Below are positions 17,232 to 26,383 of a stretch of DNA of 28,241 bases, one piece after another. Positions within the stretch are counted from its first letter, which is position 1; each line of letters starts with the position of its first letter. Both the position numbers and the translations under genes were made by a program. The notes below the pieces were generated by a model. It was not told the origin of the DNA. It made no database searches and saw only the letters and a list, made by a program, of their open reading frames with translations. Location: positions 1 through 28,241 of the forward strand of contig DATKXO010000002.1 in the NCBI GenBank assembly GCA_035528995.1, read 5' to 3'. This stretch comes from DATKXO01 sp035528995 (GTDB lineage Bacteria > Planctomycetota > Phycisphaerae > UBA1845).

Positions 17232-19130
17232 ATGATTCGGACCGATATCATTCCCACGCATCGTCTGTTTCGCGGTTTCGGCGGCGTCATTCTGCTGTCG
17301 CTCTGTCTCGACCTGACCGCCTTCGGCCTGGGCGACCCCGCCACCAGCCAGCCCGTCGAGGGACCCACCACCCTCATCGAGGGACAGGTCTTCGACCACA
17401 TCGGCGCCGGCGTGAAAGACGTCACCGTCATCGCCCGCCGCCCGGCCGCAAAGGGAGCCGAGCCCGCCGACCTGGCCACCACCACCACGGACGACATGGG
17501 CGACTTCACGCTCCTGCTGCCCGGCAAGGTCACCGGTAAGGTCGTCGTCGCGTTCACCAAAGCCGGCTTCACCGAGGTGACCCGCGAGGTCGAGTTCGAC
17601 CCCGACCCCGACGACGAGTTCCCCCCCTTCGTGGACGCCCTGCTGGGTGGAGCGGGTAAGCTCACCGGCACCGTCCGCGACTTTCACACCGAGAAACCCG
17701 TCGCCGCGGCCACCGTTCGCGTCGAGTTCGGCTATGACAAGCGCGAGACACAGACCGCCGAGGACGGAACCTTCACGGTCGCCGAGCTACCGCCGGGGCA
17801 GGCCAGGGTCACCGTCGAGACCGAAAGGTACGGCCGCGAGCAGCGCGAGGTCGAGTCAGTCGCCGAAGCCGAACCCCTGGACGTCGCCCTCAAGCCGGAG
17901 CGCATCGTTCACCTGCGCACGGTGGACGGTGACGACAAACCCGTCGGCCGCGTCGGCGTCGAGTGCGTCGCCGAGGAGCAGAAGGACTACCGCTCCCTGG
18001 CCACCGACGCCGCGGGCCAGCTCACCATCCACAACGTGCACTACGACACGCGAAAACTCGTCCTGCGCCTGTCCCATCAGTCGTACATTTCCTCCGAGGA
18101 CTTCGATCGCGAGATCGAACTGGCCAGTGACGCCATCGAGTCCACCCACACCCTGGTCCTGGAGCAGGCCGGCTCCATCGCCGGCAGGATCATCGACCGA
18201 TCGGAGCAACGCCCGGTCAACGGCGCCCGCGTAACGGCCGGCGACTACGCCTTCGGGCGCAACCCTCGCGACTTCACCGGTTTCGACGGCACCTACAGAA
18301 TCAACGGCGTGCCACCAGGCCGGCAGGCCGTCACCGTCTTCGCCCGAGGCTACGCTCCGGAGCTGGCCGAGGTCGAAGTGGCCGCCGGGCAGGTGGCCGA
18401 TCTCGAGGTCAAGCTCGACCCGCCGTCGCTGGTCGGCGGAACCGTGGCCGATGCCGACGGCAAACCGCTGACCGGCGTACACGTCATGTCCGTCAAATGG
18501 CGCGGCCACGAGACGCTCACCCTGCAGTCTCTCACCGGCGCGGACGGCCGGTTCGTCATCCCCGACGCGCCGACCGACGAGTTCCTGATCTCTTTAATTC
18601 ATCCCGGCCACGAGCCGCTGCTGGAACGGCCGGTCCGCGCACCGAAGACCGACTACCGCTTCGCGATGACGCCGGGCGGCCCCGATGGAATGCCCGGCGC
18701 CACCGTCAAGGTCGGCGACGACGCCCCGCCGTTCGAGCTGACCACGCTCGACGGCCGGACACTCAAGCTGGCCGACCTCAAGGGCAAGACGGTCTTGCTC
18801 GACTTCTGGGCCACCTGGTGCGGCCCGTGCGTCGCGGAGATGCCTAACGTCAAGAAGATTCACGACGCCCTCGGCCAGCGCGACGACTTCGTCATGATCG
18901 GCATCAGTCTCGATACCGACCAGAAGGCCCTGCAACGGTTCATCAAGGACCAGAAGATCGGCTGGGCCCAGGTTTACGGCCCGAAGTCCGGCGCCGAGAA
19001 GGCCAGCCGCGACTACGGGGCGTTCGCCATCCCGGCCACGTTCCTGATCGGCCCTGACGGCAAGATCAAGTCCACCGACCTCCGCGGCCCGGGCATGAAG
19101 GACCAAGTGGCCAAGCTCGTGGGCAAGTAG
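17232..19130 (+). CDS. Secreted carboxypeptidase-regulatory-repeat protein with C-terminal TlpA-like thioredoxin
   Basis: This 632-residue protein has an N-terminal hydrophobic export signal (FGGVILLSLCLDLTAFGLG). Four or five carboxypeptidase regulatory-like (transthyretin-type) beta domains follow across about 45-480, each with an x-G-x-V...G-x-x-V core and a 'DGTFTVAELPPGQ' or 'DGTYRINGVPPGRQ' turn. The last 140 residues are a TlpA/ResA-type thioredoxin: VGDDAPPFELTTLDGRTLKL, the redox pair C530-G-P-C533 in FWATWCGPC, and the cis-proline region AIPATF near 602. The protein should act outside the cytoplasm in thiol-disulfide exchange; the beta domains may hold it on a surface or partner. 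The ATG directly precedes the signal sequence. A possible -10 TAGAAT lies near 17167. Confidence 0.88.
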   Translation: MIRTDIIPTHRLFRGFGGVILLSLCLDLTAFGLGDPATSQPVEGPTTLIEGQVFDHIGAGVKDVTVIARRPAAKGAEPADLATTTTDDMGDFTLLLPGKVTGKVVVAFTKAGFTEVTREVEFDPDPDDEFPPFVDALLGGAGKLTGTVRDFHTEKPVAAATVRVEFGYDKRETQTAEDGTFTVAELPPGQARVTVETERYGREQREVESVAEAEPLDVALKPERIVHLRTVDGDDKPVGRVGVECVAEEQKDYRSLATDAAGQLTIHNVHYDTRKLVLRLSHQSYISSEDFDREIELASDAIESTHTLVLEQAGSIAGRIIDRSEQRPVNGARVTAGDYAFGRNPRDFTGFDGTYRINGVPPGRQAVTVFARGYAPELAEVEVAAGQVADLEVKLDPPSLVGGTVADADGKPLTGVHVMSVKWRGHETLTLQSLTGADGRFVIPDAPTDEFLISLIHPGHEPLLERPVRAPKTDYRFAMTPGGPDGMPGATVKVGDDAPPFELTTLDGRTLKLADLKGKTVLLDFWATWCGPCVAEMPNVKKIHDALGQRDDFVMIGISLDTDQKALQRFIKDQKIGWAQVYGPKSGAEKASRDYGAFAIPATFLIGPDGKIKSTDLRGPGMKDQVAKLVGK

Positions 19131-19267
19131 CGGTCAAGCCGGCGATAAGCCGCAAGAGACAGCCGTGTAGCAGCCTCCGACAGCCCGGCGTCGGAAGAAT
19201 TCCCTGCTCTCATGCTCATCTACGGGGCGATAACGCTGCATAGGACGGCAGCGGACCATTCCGGACC

Positions 19268-19297
19268 TTGTAGTCGCCTGACCCGACTCGGTATAAT
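19268..19297 (+). promoter_or_regulatory. Promoter for the M6 protease gene
   Basis: TTGTAG (19268-19273) and a consensus TATAAT (19292-19297) are separated by 18 bases. The predicted leader to the ATG at 19385 is about 80 bases. This is the best -10 match by eye in the window. Confidence 0.6.
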
Positions 19298-19384
19298 CGA
19301 CGCTGTGACGCGTGCGGCGGTGGTATGCGCACCGCCCGTCCACGTGTTTCAGCCAGCAGAATCGGACCGGGAAAGGAGCCGTAC

Positions 19385-22300
19385 ATGCCTCGACGTCGCA
19401 GGACCACCGAATCGACCACAGCGTGCTTGTCAAAACCGGGTAGCGGTCAACGGTGGGCGTGGTTTCTCGCCTGCACATTGCTGCTGACGTTCGTCCTGTC
19501 GCCCCGGGCGCAGGCCCACCCCGTTTTCGGTGAGCTGTTCTCCCACCGCCAGCCCGATGGCACGCGCGTCCAGGTCCACATCTGGGGCGACGAGTTCTAC
19601 CGTGTGGTCGAATCGCTCGACGGCTACACGCTGACGCTCGACCCCAGGACCAGGGCCGCCTGCTACGCACGACTCTCGCCCGACGGCAACGAGTTGGTCT
19701 CCACCGGGATGCCGGTCGCGCCCGCACTGCCCGCCGGCCTCGATCTGCGCCCGCACATCCGGATCAACACCGCCTCGGCCAGGGCGAAGATCGCGGCCGC
19801 CCGCGCCCGCCACGCCGAGGGCGAAGCCGAGGTGCTGGCCGGCGTCGGCCTCCGCACCGGCACTCGACTCGCGCCGCCCTCGTCCGGCAACGTCAAGGCC
19901 ATCTGCCTGCTCGTCGATTTCTCCGACGACACCTGGACCATCCCGGCCTCCTCGGTCGACAACTACTGCAACCAGGTCGGATACACCGGCTACGGCAACA
20001 ATGGCTCCGTGCGCGATTACTTCTACGACGTCTCCGACGGCAACCTGACCTACACCAACTTCGTCCCCACCGCCTATTACCGCGCCGCGAACCCCAAAAC
20101 CTATTACGAGGACCCCGCCATTCCGCACGGCACCCGGGCCCGCGAGCTGATCATCGAGGCCCTGACCGACCTGGACAACCAGGGCTTCGACTTCAGTCAA
20201 TACGACGCCAACACCGACGGACTGATCGATGGGATCAACTGCTTCTACGCCGGATACTGTAACAACGCCTGGGCCGAGGGCCTCTGGCCTCACTCCTGGA
20301 CGGTTTCCTTCACGGCCGACGGCGTCTCCAGTTACAAGTATCAGATGACCGACATGGGGGACACCCTCGAGCTGGGCACGTTCTGCCACGAAAACGGACA
20401 CATGATCTGTTACTGGCCCGACCTGTACGACTACGGCTACGAGTCGGCCGGGGTGGGGAAGTACTGCCTGATGTGCGGCGGCGCCTTTGCCAACAACCCG
20501 GTCGAGCCCTGCGCCTATTTCAAGTACATCTCCGGGTGGTCTACCACGACGCTGCTGACCACGCCCCAGTCCGGGCTGATCGCGCCCTTGACCTCCAACA
20601 CCTCCTACAAATACGAGCATCCCACCGCGGCCAACGAATACTACATGATCGCGAACCGTCAGCAGTCCGGCCGCGACAGCGGGCTCCCCGACGCCGGCCT
20701 GGCCATCTGGCACGTCGATACCCAGGGCAGCAACGACAACGAACAGATGACGCCCGAGCTGCACTACCTGGTGACCCTGGTACAAGCCGACGGCAACTGG
20801 GACCTGGAGAACTACAACAACACCGGCGACTCCACGGATCTCTGGGCCGCCCCCACCTACACCGAGTGCAGCCACTTCACCGACCCGAACACCCGCTGGT
20901 GGGACGGCACCGGCTCGGGCCTGTGGGTCCGCGACATCAGCACGTCATCCGCATCCATGACCTTCACCTTCGACCTGCTCTACGACTGCAACGACAACGG
21001 AGTTCCCGACGGCGACGACATCTCCGTGGGAACCAGCCTGGACTGCAACACCGACGGCGTGCCCGACGAGTGCCAAACCGCCGTCTCCTTCACCTCGCAG
21101 TCGCCCCGGCTCTCGCCCATCGGCACCGGCTCGCCTCAGAGCCACGTGTTCGCGTCGCCGCCGCCGCCGCTGGGCGACGTGTCGCTCAACTTCGACGCCA
21201 TCGGTGACTTCAGCAGCTCCACCGAATGGGTGGACGTGGACATCAACGGCACACCGGTCGGCACCGTGTTCGTGTCGGGCGCGGACTGCCCCGCCCTGCC
21301 CAACGCCGACAGCCTCATCGTGCCCCAGGCCACGTTCGTGAGCGCCGTGGGCGGCGGCAACGCCACGGTCAACATGGTCGCCACCAGTGCGGTCAACCCC
21401 TCCGCATGCAGCTCCTGTTTCATACGCGTGGCCCTCAAGTACCAGGCCGCCGGCGTTAGCTGTAACAGCAACGGCATCCCCGACGATTGCGACATCGCCG
21501 CCGGAACCAGCTTCGACTGCAACACCAACGGCGTGCCCGACGAGTGCGACGTCGCCGGCAGCGGCCTGCTGCTCGACGCCGACTTCGACGCCGGCCTGCC
21601 CGCCGGCTGGACCGTCGAAGGAACCTTCCCGATCACCAACCAGTGCGGCGCCGCCTCGCCCGACTGCGGCGGCACCTACTGGGCCTACGCCGGAAGCACC
21701 GGCTCCTGCACCTACGGCGATAACGAGTTCAGGGAGCTGATCGCCCCGGCCGTCACCCTCGGCCACGGGCTCACCGAGCTGCGCTTCTGCTCGCGGATCG
21801 AGACGGAGGCCGACTGGGACTTCGGCCGCGTACTGGTCAACGGAACGACCGTCTGGGTGCAGAGCGGCGGCACCGGCACCTGGGGGGTGCAGGTGGTCGA
21901 CCTGAGCGTTTTTGCCGGTCAGACCGTGGTCATCATCTTCCAGTTCACCAGCGACACGAACACCAGCGGCTGGCTCGGCTGGCAGGTGGACAACGTCGTG
22001 CTCGCCTCGGGAAGCCCCGACTGCGACACGAACGGCACGCCCGACGAGTGCGATCCCGACTGCAACACCAACGGCTCACCGGACGCCTGCGACATCGCGG
22101 CCGGCACCAGCTTCGACCTCAACACTAACGGTGTGCCGGACGAGTGCGACGAGTGCGTCTACAACAGTGACTGTGTGGACGCCGACCCCTGCACCGACGA
22201 CATCTGCGATCCGGTGGACGGCTGCATCCATCCGTTTAACACCAGTGGCTGCGACGACGGCGACCCGTGCACCGAGAGCGACACCTGCTCCGGAGGCGTG

Positions 22301-22633
22301 TGTGCCGGAACGCCCAAGGATTGCGACGACGCCAGGTTCTGCAACGGCGTGGAGTACTGTGAAACCGGCACCGGCGACTGCATCTCGCCCGGCGACCCCT
22401 GCGGCGGGGGGACCTGGTGCGACGAGACGGCCGACGAGTGCGTGGCCTACGGCGACGGGCGGTTCGACGCCGACGCCGACTGCGACCTGGCCGACTTCCT
22501 CGAGTTCCAGGAGTGCTTCGGCGAGGTCGCCACGACCGAGTGCCGCCCCGGCAACATGACCGGCGACGGCCTCATCGACCTGGACGACTACGCCCTCTTC
22601 GAGGCCGAGCTATCAACCAGCGGCCCGCAGTAG
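19385..22633 (+). CDS. Secreted M6-family metalloprotease with calcium-binding repeats and dockerin-like tail
   Basis: This 1082-residue exported protein has a signal peptide ending near residue 44 (RAQA before HPVFGE). An M6 (immune inhibitor A-like) peptidase domain covers about 130-520; the zinc motif is H335-E-N-G-H339 followed by PDLYDYG, as in the family. Next come calcium-type repeats of the form CNTNGVPDECD (about 540-565, 700-725, 880-925), with a jelly-roll-like domain between (LDADFDAGLPAGWTVEG). A cysteine-rich block (DADPCTDDICDPVDGC, DGDPCTESDTCSGGVC) resembles Dictyostelium-type CTDC repeats. The last 50 residues are a dockerin-like pair (DADADCDLADFLEFQECF, GDGLIDLDDYALF). The ATG is set by AAAGGAG just upstream. 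Probably a surface or extracellular protease. Confidence 0.92.
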   Translation: MPRRRRTTESTTACLSKPGSGQRWAWFLACTLLLTFVLSPRAQAHPVFGELFSHRQPDGTRVQVHIWGDEFYRVVESLDGYTLTLDPRTRAACYARLSPDGNELVSTGMPVAPALPAGLDLRPHIRINTASARAKIAAARARHAEGEAEVLAGVGLRTGTRLAPPSSGNVKAICLLVDFSDDTWTIPASSVDNYCNQVGYTGYGNNGSVRDYFYDVSDGNLTYTNFVPTAYYRAANPKTYYEDPAIPHGTRARELIIEALTDLDNQGFDFSQYDANTDGLIDGINCFYAGYCNNAWAEGLWPHSWTVSFTADGVSSYKYQMTDMGDTLELGTFCHENGHMICYWPDLYDYGYESAGVGKYCLMCGGAFANNPVEPCAYFKYISGWSTTTLLTTPQSGLIAPLTSNTSYKYEHPTAANEYYMIANRQQSGRDSGLPDAGLAIWHVDTQGSNDNEQMTPELHYLVTLVQADGNWDLENYNNTGDSTDLWAAPTYTECSHFTDPNTRWWDGTGSGLWVRDISTSSASMTFTFDLLYDCNDNGVPDGDDISVGTSLDCNTDGVPDECQTAVSFTSQSPRLSPIGTGSPQSHVFASPPPPLGDVSLNFDAIGDFSSSTEWVDVDINGTPVGTVFVSGADCPALPNADSLIVPQATFVSAVGGGNATVNMVATSAVNPSACSSCFIRVALKYQAAGVSCNSNGIPDDCDIAAGTSFDCNTNGVPDECDVAGSGLLLDADFDAGLPAGWTVEGTFPITNQCGAASPDCGGTYWAYAGSTGSCTYGDNEFRELIAPAVTLGHGLTELRFCSRIETEADWDFGRVLVNGTTVWVQSGGTGTWGVQVVDLSVFAGQTVVIIFQFTSDTNTSGWLGWQVDNVVLASGSPDCDTNGTPDECDPDCNTNGSPDACDIAAGTSFDLNTNGVPDECDECVYNSDCVDADPCTDDICDPVDGCIHPFNTSGCDDGDPCTESDTCSGGVCAGTPKDCDDARFCNGVEYCETGTGDCISPGDPCGGGTWCDETADECVAYGDGRFDADADCDLADFLEFQECFGEVATTECRPGNMTGDGLIDLDDYALFEAELSTSGPQ

Positions 22634-22661
22634 CCGGCCTGGCGCTGCGTGACATACCCGG

Positions 22662-22737
22662 CAGCAGGTGCGGCATGCCTTCACAGGGCGCAGCCCGGGT
22701 AGGCATGCCGTGCCAGGCGGGTGCCCCATTCCTGCTG
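22662..22737. repeat. Nested inverted repeat downstream of the M6 protease
   Basis: Inner arms cggcatgcct (22671-22680) and aggcatgccg (22701-22710) are perfect complements with a 20-base loop. Outer arms cagcagg (22662-22668) and cctgctg (22731-22737) are also complementary. It begins 28 bases after the protease stop, where it may act as a terminator or be a mobile palindromic repeat. No T-run follows. Confidence 0.65.
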
Positions 22738-22801
22738 TACATCGGGGGTGGGGGACGGACAGGCGCGCCATCGATGTGTGGTATATAAGACGCGCCCCCC
22801 G

Positions 22802-22981
22802 TCACGGCAGCCCACTCAAGTCGAACACGTACGCCGACCCGGATTCTGGGCCGTTGTAGCTGTTGCTGGGCGCTCCGATGAGGGCCCTACCGGCGCTGAC
22901 CGCCACCACGGGTAGAAGCAGTGTTCCGCTCGCTCGCGCGACGAAGTCAGTCGCAGCGTTCCCTTGCAGTCGACTTCGGCG
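22802..22981 (-). pseudogene. FG-GAP repeat remnant directly after the lipoprotein stop
   Basis: On the minus strand, in the same frame as the lipoprotein and starting at the codon after its TGA (22982-22984), 59 codons stay open to a TGA at 22802-22804. The translation contains VVAVSAGRALIGAPSNSYNG and then ESGSAYVFDLSG. This is the phrase order of an FG-GAP (integrin-alpha type) propeller repeat, usually seen as 'VAVSGDRALIGA...GSAYVFD'. There is no start codon suited to an independent gene. It looks like the tail of a lost FG-GAP protein, or an extension cut off by a stop mutation. Confidence 0.65.
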
Positions 22982-25900
22982 TCATGAACCGGCCAACCAT
23001 GCCGCTACGTTCTCGGCAAACTCTCGGTTCGACGCTTGGTCGATCGCCCCATCGTCCAAGACGTCCGTATCGAAAATGGTCAGGACGTTCTGCTGCGGTT
23101 CCCACAGCGTGACGACGTTTGTTGCGTATAGGGCCGTACCCCCGTCGGCGATGCCGAACTGATCAGGACGGATCACCGATGCGCCACTCGTGATTGCGTG
23201 CGTGTATGTTGACGGCACGTCAACCGACGTCATCTGATCCCCACCAAACGACCCATCTACAAGCCCAAGTATCTGCGCATTCCAACCGGCATAACCACTG
23301 TGTTCGCCGATCAACACTACGCGTTTCCCCGCGCTGATGAAGGCCTGGATTTGGCTGATCTCGGTACTGCTGAGAGATCCGCTCTGCAGCCCCAGGTCCA
23401 CCCACAAGGCAGCGTAAGAAGACAGACCAACGTCCTCCAGCGACGTCACGAGGTCGACTTCGCCCGCCATCGAAGTATCAAGGATGCTGGTCATGTCCGA
23501 CCAGTTGTCGCCCTGGTATCGGTTGCGAATGGAACCCAGCCGGACCACGAGACCACTGCCACCGCCGGAAGCGCCCGAAACGCTGATGCTGGCACTGTCC
23601 GTGGCGGTTTTGCCGTCATCGTCGGTGGCCGTGAGAGTGATCGTCTTCGTGCCGCTGCTGGGTGGCGTCACGCTGCCCGACCACGACCAAGCGTTGCCGC
23701 TCGTGTTTATCAGGGACTTGGCACTCGAACCCCCGATCGCGGACAGGTCCACGCGCACCGAGGACACGAAACCATCCGCATCTCTGGCCGTGCAGGAGAC
23801 CAGGACCGTCCCGGTTTGTCCCTCGGTCAGGGCGCCGGAAACCAGCGCGCCGGTGATCGTCGGCGATCCGGAGTCGATCCTCGTGTACGTCGCCGTGACC
23901 TCGGAGCTGTCTTGCAGCCCCTCCTTGGAGGCGTGTGCCTTAATCGTCTTGGTCTCGGTTGCCGAAGTGGTGGCGGGTGCAGCTTCTGTGCTATCAAGTT
24001 CGTATGAATCGGTTATTTCAGTGAAGTGAATCGTAGCGCCGGGTGTGGCGCAGTTGATAGTCACGTCAAGCGTATCGGTGAAGGTGGTCCCGCTGGGCGG
24101 ATCGAAGGTCGGGGCGGCGACCTCGGCCGCCGCCGATGTGCACACTCCCTCGTCGCACGTCTCTCCGCTCTCCCAATCGCAGTCCCAATCGTCAACGCAC
24201 GGTTCGCAGTCCCCATTATCCCAGTTGCAGAACTCGCTGTTGCATGGCGCGTCGCATTCTCCATCGCCCAGCAGCAGAGGGTAGCAGTCCAGGGAGCACT
24301 CTCCCCGCGTATTGTCGACCGTGAAGGGGTCAGTCTCTGCCGCTAGCGGCGCGTCCGGGGTTCCGCTGGTCAGCGACGACATCCTCACCACGGCCGAATC
24401 CGTCCGGTCGTTCCGGAGACCACGAGCGGAATCCCACACAAACTCGTGATGACCGGGCGGGACCCCAACGAGGGTCCAGTCGCCGTTCACATCCACCTCC
24501 CGCTGACCGGCACTGGTGCTTGCGAGGTATGCGGTTCCACTCCTGCTGTTGCCATCGCGGCCCCAGGTGATAAGGAAATCGTGGGAACCGCCTTCGGGGT
24601 CAACAAGGTCGTAGCTGATCACGACGTGCCCAGTTTGAACTCCGACAGGGGTGTACATTACGAGGGTAACATCGTCGTCCGTTACGCACGCCCCGGTGGT
24701 CGGATCGCAATGCATGCCTTCGTCGCAGGCGTCATCGTCAATACAGGCAACGCCGACTTCGAAACTGTCCTTTATGCCGTTGGTGTTGGCATCGATCATG
24801 CGAACCGATGGCAGGCTGTCAGGTGAGGCAGGGTCGGTCCTAGCCTCATGGTAAACATGCCAGCATGGCACTTTTCCGGTCCCGTAAACCTCCCCATGTT
24901 CATAGGAAAAGCCGAGGGAAACCTCAACATAATACTCTTCATTGGGATCAACTGTGGATTCGAAATCGAAAAGCACGGGCTCGCCGGCAAGATGCGCCTC
25001 GTATGCGTCCTGATACATCATTCCATTCGGAGGGAAGACAATCTCCCGACTTCTTCCGCTGTCGTAGTCAACATTAGCCTGGAGACGTCCTTGTTCGAAG
25101 TAGGGCCCGGCGAGCTCAACCCTCTCCGGCTGATAGACGACGGTGATGGCCTCCACCTCCTCGGCCCCCCACTCCTCAATCCCCCAATCCTCAGACGCCC
25201 ACCACTGTTTGCGCATGAGCGTGACGTCATACCAGGCAACGGCATCGCGCCACCGGCGTTCGACCATAAGGTGCATGTTCGGGATGCCGGTTTCCAACTC
25301 CACACCCAGGCACGTGATGATTTTAGCCAAGTCGGTCGAGACTCGCACCGCCGCTGTCAGTCGGCCGGCGGCCTCATAAACGTCGATGTCGAAGCTGACC
25401 GGCGGAGGTCCAGCCAGGGCGAAAATGCTGAAGTGGTCTGTCTCGGCCACAATCAGCCGAGCGGATGCGTCCACGGCGACAGTGTCGAGCGCCGTCCAGT
25501 CCGAGGAACCCGAGTCAGCCCTGTAAACCGTGAAATCGGCGGGATCAGCGTCCTGAGGATAAGAGAGTGCGACCTTGACCGGTTCCGCAAAGGTCTGGCC
25601 ATCGGGACCCAACTCGACGAAGAAATAGGGGGAGAAATCGCACGGCGGCGGCTCTTCCTCGTACTCCTGGATGGTTATGTGCGTCAAGCTGGCAAGAAGG
25701 CCCGCGGGGATCTCGACATAAGCATGCGTCGAATCGTGCTCATGATCGCTCAGTTTGACAATACCACCCTGCATGCCGATGCTGGCCCCGCCTTCATATT
25801 CAGGAAGTGGCCCCGATCCATCGCGGACAAGGTCCAATACCATCACGTCCTGGCTTGCGGCAAAGGTTGCCGGGCGGGCTCCACCGTTGGCTCCAAAGGC

Positions 25901-26305
25901 CATCCGAAGCGTCCGATTGGCGTCCGACAACTCGTAAATGCCCCGGACGGTCCCGCCCCCCATGTCCGAGTTGGAGATTTCGTCAATGTTCAGGTCGATG
26001 TGCTTCGGCACAATGTCCGTCCGCAACACGAACCATCCACGGCTCCATTGATCGTCGGTGGTCGCAGAGTAGGTGCCGGCATCGAACGTCAGGGTCACCT
26101 GCGAGCCGGGCTGTCCTGCTTGCGATATCGTGCCCGACCAGGTTCCGTCAATCTCGCTTTCCGTCGCCACCGTGGCGCGATCACCGCCGCCTGCCTCAAC
26201 ACCGCCGCCACCGCCGCCGGACGTGCAGCCCGACATCGGCAGGACAATCAGCAGCAGGTAAAAACCAAACGTCGCCAGAGGTGCAGTGAATATCCGCTCA
26301 GGCAT
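22982..26305 (-). CDS. Large multidomain lipoprotein with LNR (Notch) motif and chitobiase-type domain
   Basis: This 1107-residue protein has a lipoprotein signal with lipobox MSGC (Cys27), then a poly-Gly stretch. The ATG at 26305 follows GGGGAGG, which excludes a longer in-frame extension. Domains, roughly in order: a beta-rich segment (about 50-180, DGTWSGTISQAGQPG); a region ending TALDTVAVDASARLIVAETD and HFSIFAL (to about 300); an unassigned central part; a cysteine motif LCDEGMHCDPTTGAC-like near 535; an LNR/Notch-type motif (about 668-702: CYPLLLGDGECDAPC and NWDNGDC); a chitobiase C-terminal-type beta domain (about 725-805); an Ig/PKD-like domain (to about 905); and a Rossmann-like domain (920-1107, with FISAGKRVVLIGEHSGYAGW). 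GC is somewhat lower than in neighbours. Function unknown; adhesion or surface binding is likely. Confidence 0.83.
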   Translation of the reverse strand: MPERIFTAPLATFGFYLLLIVLPMSGCTSGGGGGGVEAGGGDRATVATESEIDGTWSGTISQAGQPGSQVTLTFDAGTYSATTDDQWSRGWFVLRTDIVPKHIDLNIDEISNSDMGGGTVRGIYELSDANRTLRMAFGANGGARPATFAASQDVMVLDLVRDGSGPLPEYEGGASIGMQGGIVKLSDHEHDSTHAYVEIPAGLLASLTHITIQEYEEEPPPCDFSPYFFVELGPDGQTFAEPVKVALSYPQDADPADFTVYRADSGSSDWTALDTVAVDASARLIVAETDHFSIFALAGPPPVSFDIDVYEAAGRLTAAVRVSTDLAKIITCLGVELETGIPNMHLMVERRWRDAVAWYDVTLMRKQWWASEDWGIEEWGAEEVEAITVVYQPERVELAGPYFEQGRLQANVDYDSGRSREIVFPPNGMMYQDAYEAHLAGEPVLFDFESTVDPNEEYYVEVSLGFSYEHGEVYGTGKVPCWHVYHEARTDPASPDSLPSVRMIDANTNGIKDSFEVGVACIDDDACDEGMHCDPTTGACVTDDDVTLVMYTPVGVQTGHVVISYDLVDPEGGSHDFLITWGRDGNSRSGTAYLASTSAGQREVDVNGDWTLVGVPPGHHEFVWDSARGLRNDRTDSAVVRMSSLTSGTPDAPLAAETDPFTVDNTRGECSLDCYPLLLGDGECDAPCNSEFCNWDNGDCEPCVDDWDCDWESGETCDEGVCTSAAAEVAAPTFDPPSGTTFTDTLDVTINCATPGATIHFTEITDSYELDSTEAAPATTSATETKTIKAHASKEGLQDSSEVTATYTRIDSGSPTITGALVSGALTEGQTGTVLVSCTARDADGFVSSVRVDLSAIGGSSAKSLINTSGNAWSWSGSVTPPSSGTKTITLTATDDDGKTATDSASISVSGASGGGSGLVVRLGSIRNRYQGDNWSDMTSILDTSMAGEVDLVTSLEDVGLSSYAALWVDLGLQSGSLSSTEISQIQAFISAGKRVVLIGEHSGYAGWNAQILGLVDGSFGGDQMTSVDVPSTYTHAITSGASVIRPDQFGIADGGTALYATNVVTLWEPQQNVLTIFDTDVLDDGAIDQASNREFAENVAAWLAGS

Positions 26306-26353
26306 TGTCGTGTCCTCCCCTTGTCGCCAGACCGCACGATTTCCAGATGCCTT

Positions 26354-26383
26354 AGTGTCCAGTATTCGGCCGGCGCCTGTCAA
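26354..26383 (-). promoter_or_regulatory. Candidate promoter for the large lipoprotein
   Basis: On the minus strand a perfect TTGACA (plus-strand tgtcaa, 26378-26383) is followed after 18 bases by GACACT (26354-26359). That is a poor -10 but keeps the A at position 2 and the T at position 6. It lies about 50 bases before the start codon. Confidence 0.3.

Noticed and set aside
22982..22984. Selenocysteine or programmed recoding at the lipoprotein TGA
   Set aside because: The frame beyond is open, but open frames are common by chance in high-GC DNA. No SECIS-like hairpin was evident just downstream, and the two segments belong to different domain types. Kept only as an in-frame remnant.
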